Positions 41,495-44,084 of a stretch of 44,084 nt of DNA are shown here, one piece after another (the stretch's first letter is position 1; each line of letters starts with the position of its first letter). A model generated the notes under the pieces. It searched no databases. It had not been told where the DNA came from and saw only the letters and a program-made list of their open reading frames with translations. The DNA comes from JAGLQA01 sp023135565 (lineage in GTDB: Bacteria > Acidobacteriota > Aminicenantia > UBA2199), in assembly GCA_030639305.1 (NCBI GenBank), contig DAOWCY010000035.1:1-44084 (forward strand), written 5' to 3'. The translations under genes were made by a program, and so were the position numbers.

Positions 41495-43479
41495 GACAAC
41501 CGCGCCGGCACCAATACAACAAAGTAAAAATTTTCGTGGACTTCCTGCTGCTTTTATTTGCCTTTGTGCTGGCCTATTTACTTAAAAAAGGCAATCTCAG
41601 TTTTACAGCCGTGTATTTCAAATTTTTGCCCATCTATTTATCCTGCTGGGGGCTGTCCGCCATGTTGTCCAAAAAACTGAAAAACAACCACCATGAAAAA
41701 GGGCATATGAAACAGTTAGAACCCTTTCTCTCTTCCGCTCTTTATTTTACCGGCATGCTCTCGCTCTTAATCTACGGCCTCAACCTCTATGAACTCTCCC
41801 GGTTTATCGTTTTCGGCTCAGTAGGTATCTTCCTGCTCTTAGAAATCCTATTACTATCGGGCAACTACCTGCCTCTTTTCCGCATTAGGGACCGTGAAAG
41901 CGGCAGGGGGTTTTCCATCACTTTCTTTTTATTGGAATTCGCCCAGGTAACGGCCAGTTTTTTCGTAGTCCATTTTTTCAAAATCGGCACCGTCGCCCTG
42001 CTGGAAAGTTACCAGGATGTGCTGCTGCTGATCTATTTTTTATGGCTTTTTACCGGCCTGCTGGTGCACCGTTTCCGCATCCCCCGGGGGAAAAATTACC
42101 TGGGAACAATCTATCCTTTCGTCAAATCTACTTTTATTGTGCTTTCCATCGCCTCTATTGTTGTTTTCGGGTTCAGGACCGGATTTTCCCGTTTGTTGGT
42201 CTTCGGCAGTCTGGGTATATATGCCTGTATCGAGATCCTGGGCATCTCTTTTTATTACATGCGTCGCATGCAGCGGAGCATCGACGTGCCCGAGATCGAT
42301 TTTTTCGAAGCCCCCATTCACCCCACCCATTTAGAAGGCGCCGGTGTAGTGGAAAAAGTGGTGGAAAAAGAGCGCGTTGAAGCCAAAAAGGTCTCAGTTT
42401 CCAGGAAAACTTTCACCGCCTCTTTGGTGCGCGATAAATTAAAGAAGATTTATCTAAAAGATTTGCCCCCGGTTTTCAAATTTATCGACCGGGTGGTGGA
42501 TTTAGACACCGTGGACATATTAAAGTCTGAAGTGCTCGACAGCGGCAACCCTTACAATGTGGAAATTTTGCCCGATAATGCCCTGAACTTTTTTGTCAAC
42601 CTGCACACATTGAATGATTTCCGCCGGGTCAACCGTTTCCTGGTAAAAGTAAACCGAAAAATCAAAAAGAATGGGGTTTTTATCGGCAAGTTTGAACCCT
42701 GCGAAAGGAGATACATCTACTTTTTAAAAAATTATCCCCATGTGCTGGCCAGTATCCTTTATTTTTTCGACTTTACCTGGAAGCGGGTATTCCCCAAACT
42801 GCCCCTTTTAAAGAAGTTCTATTTTGCCGTCAGCAAAGGTCAGGGGCGTGCTTTTTCCCTGGCGGAAGCCTTAGGGCGCATTTATTACTGCGGTTTTGAA
42901 ATCGTCTCTTTAGAGAGCATCGAAAATTTCGTTTATTTTATCGTGCGCAAAGTAAAAGCGCCGCAGACGGAATTCACTCCTTCTTATGGACCTCTTTTCA
43001 AGCAGCGGCGGGTAGGTCTTGGCGGCAAGATTGTCTATATCTACAAGATGCGTACTATGCACCCTTATTCCGAGTATATCCACAAATATATTTACGATAA
43101 AAACAAATTAGATGAAAAAGGAAAAATCAAAGGCGACTTTCGTATTACCGGTTGGGGGCGATTTTTCAGGAAGTTCTGGATCGATGAAATCCCCATGTGG
43201 ATAAATTGGCTTAAAGGGGATATTAAGTTAGTGGGAGTCCGGCCGTTGAGTGAGACTTTTTTTAATACTTACCCTAAAGGGCTGCAGGAAGAGCGGATCA
43301 AATTCAAACCCGGAATGGTGCCTCCTTATTATGCCGACATGCCCAAATCCATCGAAGATGTGTGGCAATCTGAACGGGATTACTTACAAAAATATAAAGA
43401 ACACCCAATCAGAACTGATTTTAAATATTTTTTCAAAGCCTTCGCGAACATCATATTTCGCAAGGCCAAAAGCAGCTAA
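41473..43479 (+). CDS. Initiating sugar-phosphate transferase (WbaP/PglC family) with a central extra domain
   Basis: A 668-residue polyprenyl-phosphate sugar transferase that should load the first sugar phosphate on the lipid carrier. The first 270 residues hold about eight membrane segments. A Lys/Glu-rich linker leads to a central region (about 330-490) with LNFFVNLHTLNDFRRVNRFL, KKNGVFIGKFEP and GFEIVSLESIENFVYFIVRK. This resembles the latter half of a methyltransferase-like domain without a clear SAM-binding motif. The C-terminal catalytic domain has FKQRRVGLGGKIVYIYKMRT, WIDEIPMWINWLKGD (Asp-Glu pair) and LVGVRPLS. WbaP usually has about 480 residues and no such central domain. Confidence 0.8.
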   Translation: MEINTDLGQPRRHQYNKVKIFVDFLLLLFAFVLAYLLKKGNLSFTAVYFKFLPIYLSCWGLSAMLSKKLKNNHHEKGHMKQLEPFLSSALYFTGMLSLLIYGLNLYELSRFIVFGSVGIFLLLEILLLSGNYLPLFRIRDRESGRGFSITFFLLEFAQVTASFFVVHFFKIGTVALLESYQDVLLLIYFLWLFTGLLVHRFRIPRGKNYLGTIYPFVKSTFIVLSIASIVVFGFRTGFSRLLVFGSLGIYACIEILGISFYYMRRMQRSIDVPEIDFFEAPIHPTHLEGAGVVEKVVEKERVEAKKVSVSRKTFTASLVRDKLKKIYLKDLPPVFKFIDRVVDLDTVDILKSEVLDSGNPYNVEILPDNALNFFVNLHTLNDFRRVNRFLVKVNRKIKKNGVFIGKFEPCERRYIYFLKNYPHVLASILYFFDFTWKRVFPKLPLLKKFYFAVSKGQGRAFSLAEALGRIYYCGFEIVSLESIENFVYFIVRKVKAPQTEFTPSYGPLFKQRRVGLGGKIVYIYKMRTMHPYSEYIHKYIYDKNKLDEKGKIKGDFRITGWGRFFRKFWIDEIPMWINWLKGDIKLVGVRPLSETFFNTYPKGLQEERIKFKPGMVPPYYADMPKSIEDVWQSERDYLQKYKEHPIRTDFKYFFKAFANIIFRKAKSS

Positions 43480-43572
43480 CCCTCCGGTTCAGGCGAAAAG
43501 CAAAAGAAAGGAAACATCGGCAGGGACCTATGTTGGGAATAATTTAGAAAAAATTTAATTTTTTGTCGTTAA

Positions 43573-43590
43573 AAGGTTAAAGTTAACCTT
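43573..43590. repeat. Perfect palindrome AAGGTTAA-AG-TTAACCTT
   Basis: An 18-base palindrome with a two-base centre between the sugar transferase and the nuclease fragment, in an AT-rich stretch. It could be an operator; as a hairpin it is weak and has no T-run. Confidence 0.45.
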
Positions 43591-43631
43591 ATTAAAAACG
43601 GTCGAAGAGAATGTAGGAGTCCATAAGAAAA

Positions 43632-44045
43632 ATGAAGGCTGCTCTTAAAAATTACTTGAAAAATATCCACGAGATGCACTCACGAGGCGATGCCAGGGAG
43701 GAAAGTTTCTATCACAGCCTGGAAAACCTAATCCATGATTCAGCGGCAATACTGGATAAAGCCGGTATCAAAGTCACTACCCTGCCTAAAAAAAGCGAAG
43801 GTGGCAACCCGGATTTTCGTGTTTGGGACGGTAAATCAAAAATAGCGGGCTATATCGAAGCCAAAAAACCGGGCACAAATTTAGACGATATAGAGCGCAG
43901 CGAACAAATAAAACGGTATAAAGACACTTTTCCCAATCTTATATCCCATTTTCCGCAAGTTGAAAAGGGCTTTTTTTCCGAATTAATTTTTTCTGTCATT
44001 TTCCCCAAAAGTCATTTATATCAATATTTAATAAGCTCAAAATAG
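43632..44045 (+). pseudogene. Truncated type IIG-like restriction enzyme, PD-(D/E)xK nuclease domain
   Basis: A reading frame of 137 residues. ESFYHSLENLI, NPDFRVWDG (Pro60, Asp61) and GYIEAKKPG (Glu76, Lys78) form the PD-(D/E)xK nuclease site. IERSEQIKRYKDTFPNLI matches the N-terminal domain of large restriction-methyltransferase fusions, which normally continue with LTN...FRLYR and a methylase domain. After residue 103 that similarity stops abruptly, and the frame ends 34 codons later. It is most likely a decaying fragment whose remainder was deleted. Confidence 0.7.
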
Positions 44046-44084
44046 TTTCTTGAGTTTGAGTTAAGGAGTCTCGAAATTTTTTTG

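Noticed and set aside
3293..43479. A possible exosortase/PEP-CTERM exopolysaccharide locus, suggested by the FemAB, deacetylase, AsnB and CapK genes
   Set aside because: No exosortase, PEP-CTERM protein or Wzc/Wza-type export gene is visible, while Wzx, Wzy and WecE/Wbp-type genes point to a repeat-unit polymer.

Overview
The window is almost entirely one long, rightward-transcribed surface-polysaccharide locus of about 41 kb. It is preceded on the left by a small accessory region and ends on the right in a broken restriction gene. Intact glycan genes run from a WecE-type aminotransferase to a membrane-anchored initiating sugar transferase. The Wzx/Wzy-type machinery, the dTDP- and UDP-aminosugar enzymes and the sulfotransferases point to a Gram-negative bacterium making an O-antigen, capsule or exopolysaccharide. 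Mixed base composition, plentiful Shine-Dalgarno sites and a Bacteroidota-style RiPP leader fit a large-genome environmental lineage (Bacteroidota-like, or a candidate phylum such as Aminicenantes). That placement is a guess; the window has no rRNA or marker gene.

Left accessory region (1-3050). The C-terminal end of an AraC-type regulator is followed by several GC-rich hairpins and a plus-strand terminator. A complete small unit then lies on the minus strand: consensus promoter, strong ribosome binding site, a 58-residue peptide gene and an intrinsic terminator. The peptide has the leader of class I lanthipeptide-like or GG-leader natural-product precursors and a core with a duplicated TAVW(V/I)C motif. 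Divergent from it is an AT-rich gene for an ABC-2-like membrane protein with a C-terminal domain resembling an ABC ATPase that has lost Walker A. No maturation enzyme is visible in the window.

Control region (3050-3292). A consensus-like promoter opens a leader of about 200 nt. The leader carries GGGCGGTAGC, which matches the core of the ops/JUMPStart element that recruits RfaH-type antiterminators to polysaccharide operons in Proteobacteria.

Glycan locus (3293-43479). Sugar-nucleotide genes include WecE and a WecD-like acetyltransferase (a dTDP-Fuc4NAc-type route). Others are WbpD-, WbpE-, WbpB- and WbpI-like genes (a UDP-GlcNAc3NAcA/ManNAc3NAcA-type route lacking only WbpA), two SDR epimerases, and a GHMP kinase with a nucleotidyltransferase. 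Assembly genes are a Wzx flippase, an O-antigen polymerase/ligase, six or more glycosyltransferases, a GT-C-like membrane protein, a DUF354 protein and the initiating transferase. Decoration genes are two sulfotransferases, a sulfatase-fold membrane enzyme, two polysaccharide deacetylases, FkbM, FemAB-like and CapK/PaaK-like proteins, and two asparagine-synthase-family proteins, one without the glutaminase cysteine. A strongly AT-rich block (6227 to about 10690) with a gene-remnant scar inside it looks imported. A modular intergenic repeat recurs at three or more places and twice supplies the ribosome binding site of the next gene.

Right end. A further promoter and a 43-codon ORF precede the initiating transferase. 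A palindrome and a truncated PD-(D/E)xK nuclease domain of a type IIG-like restriction enzyme close the window.
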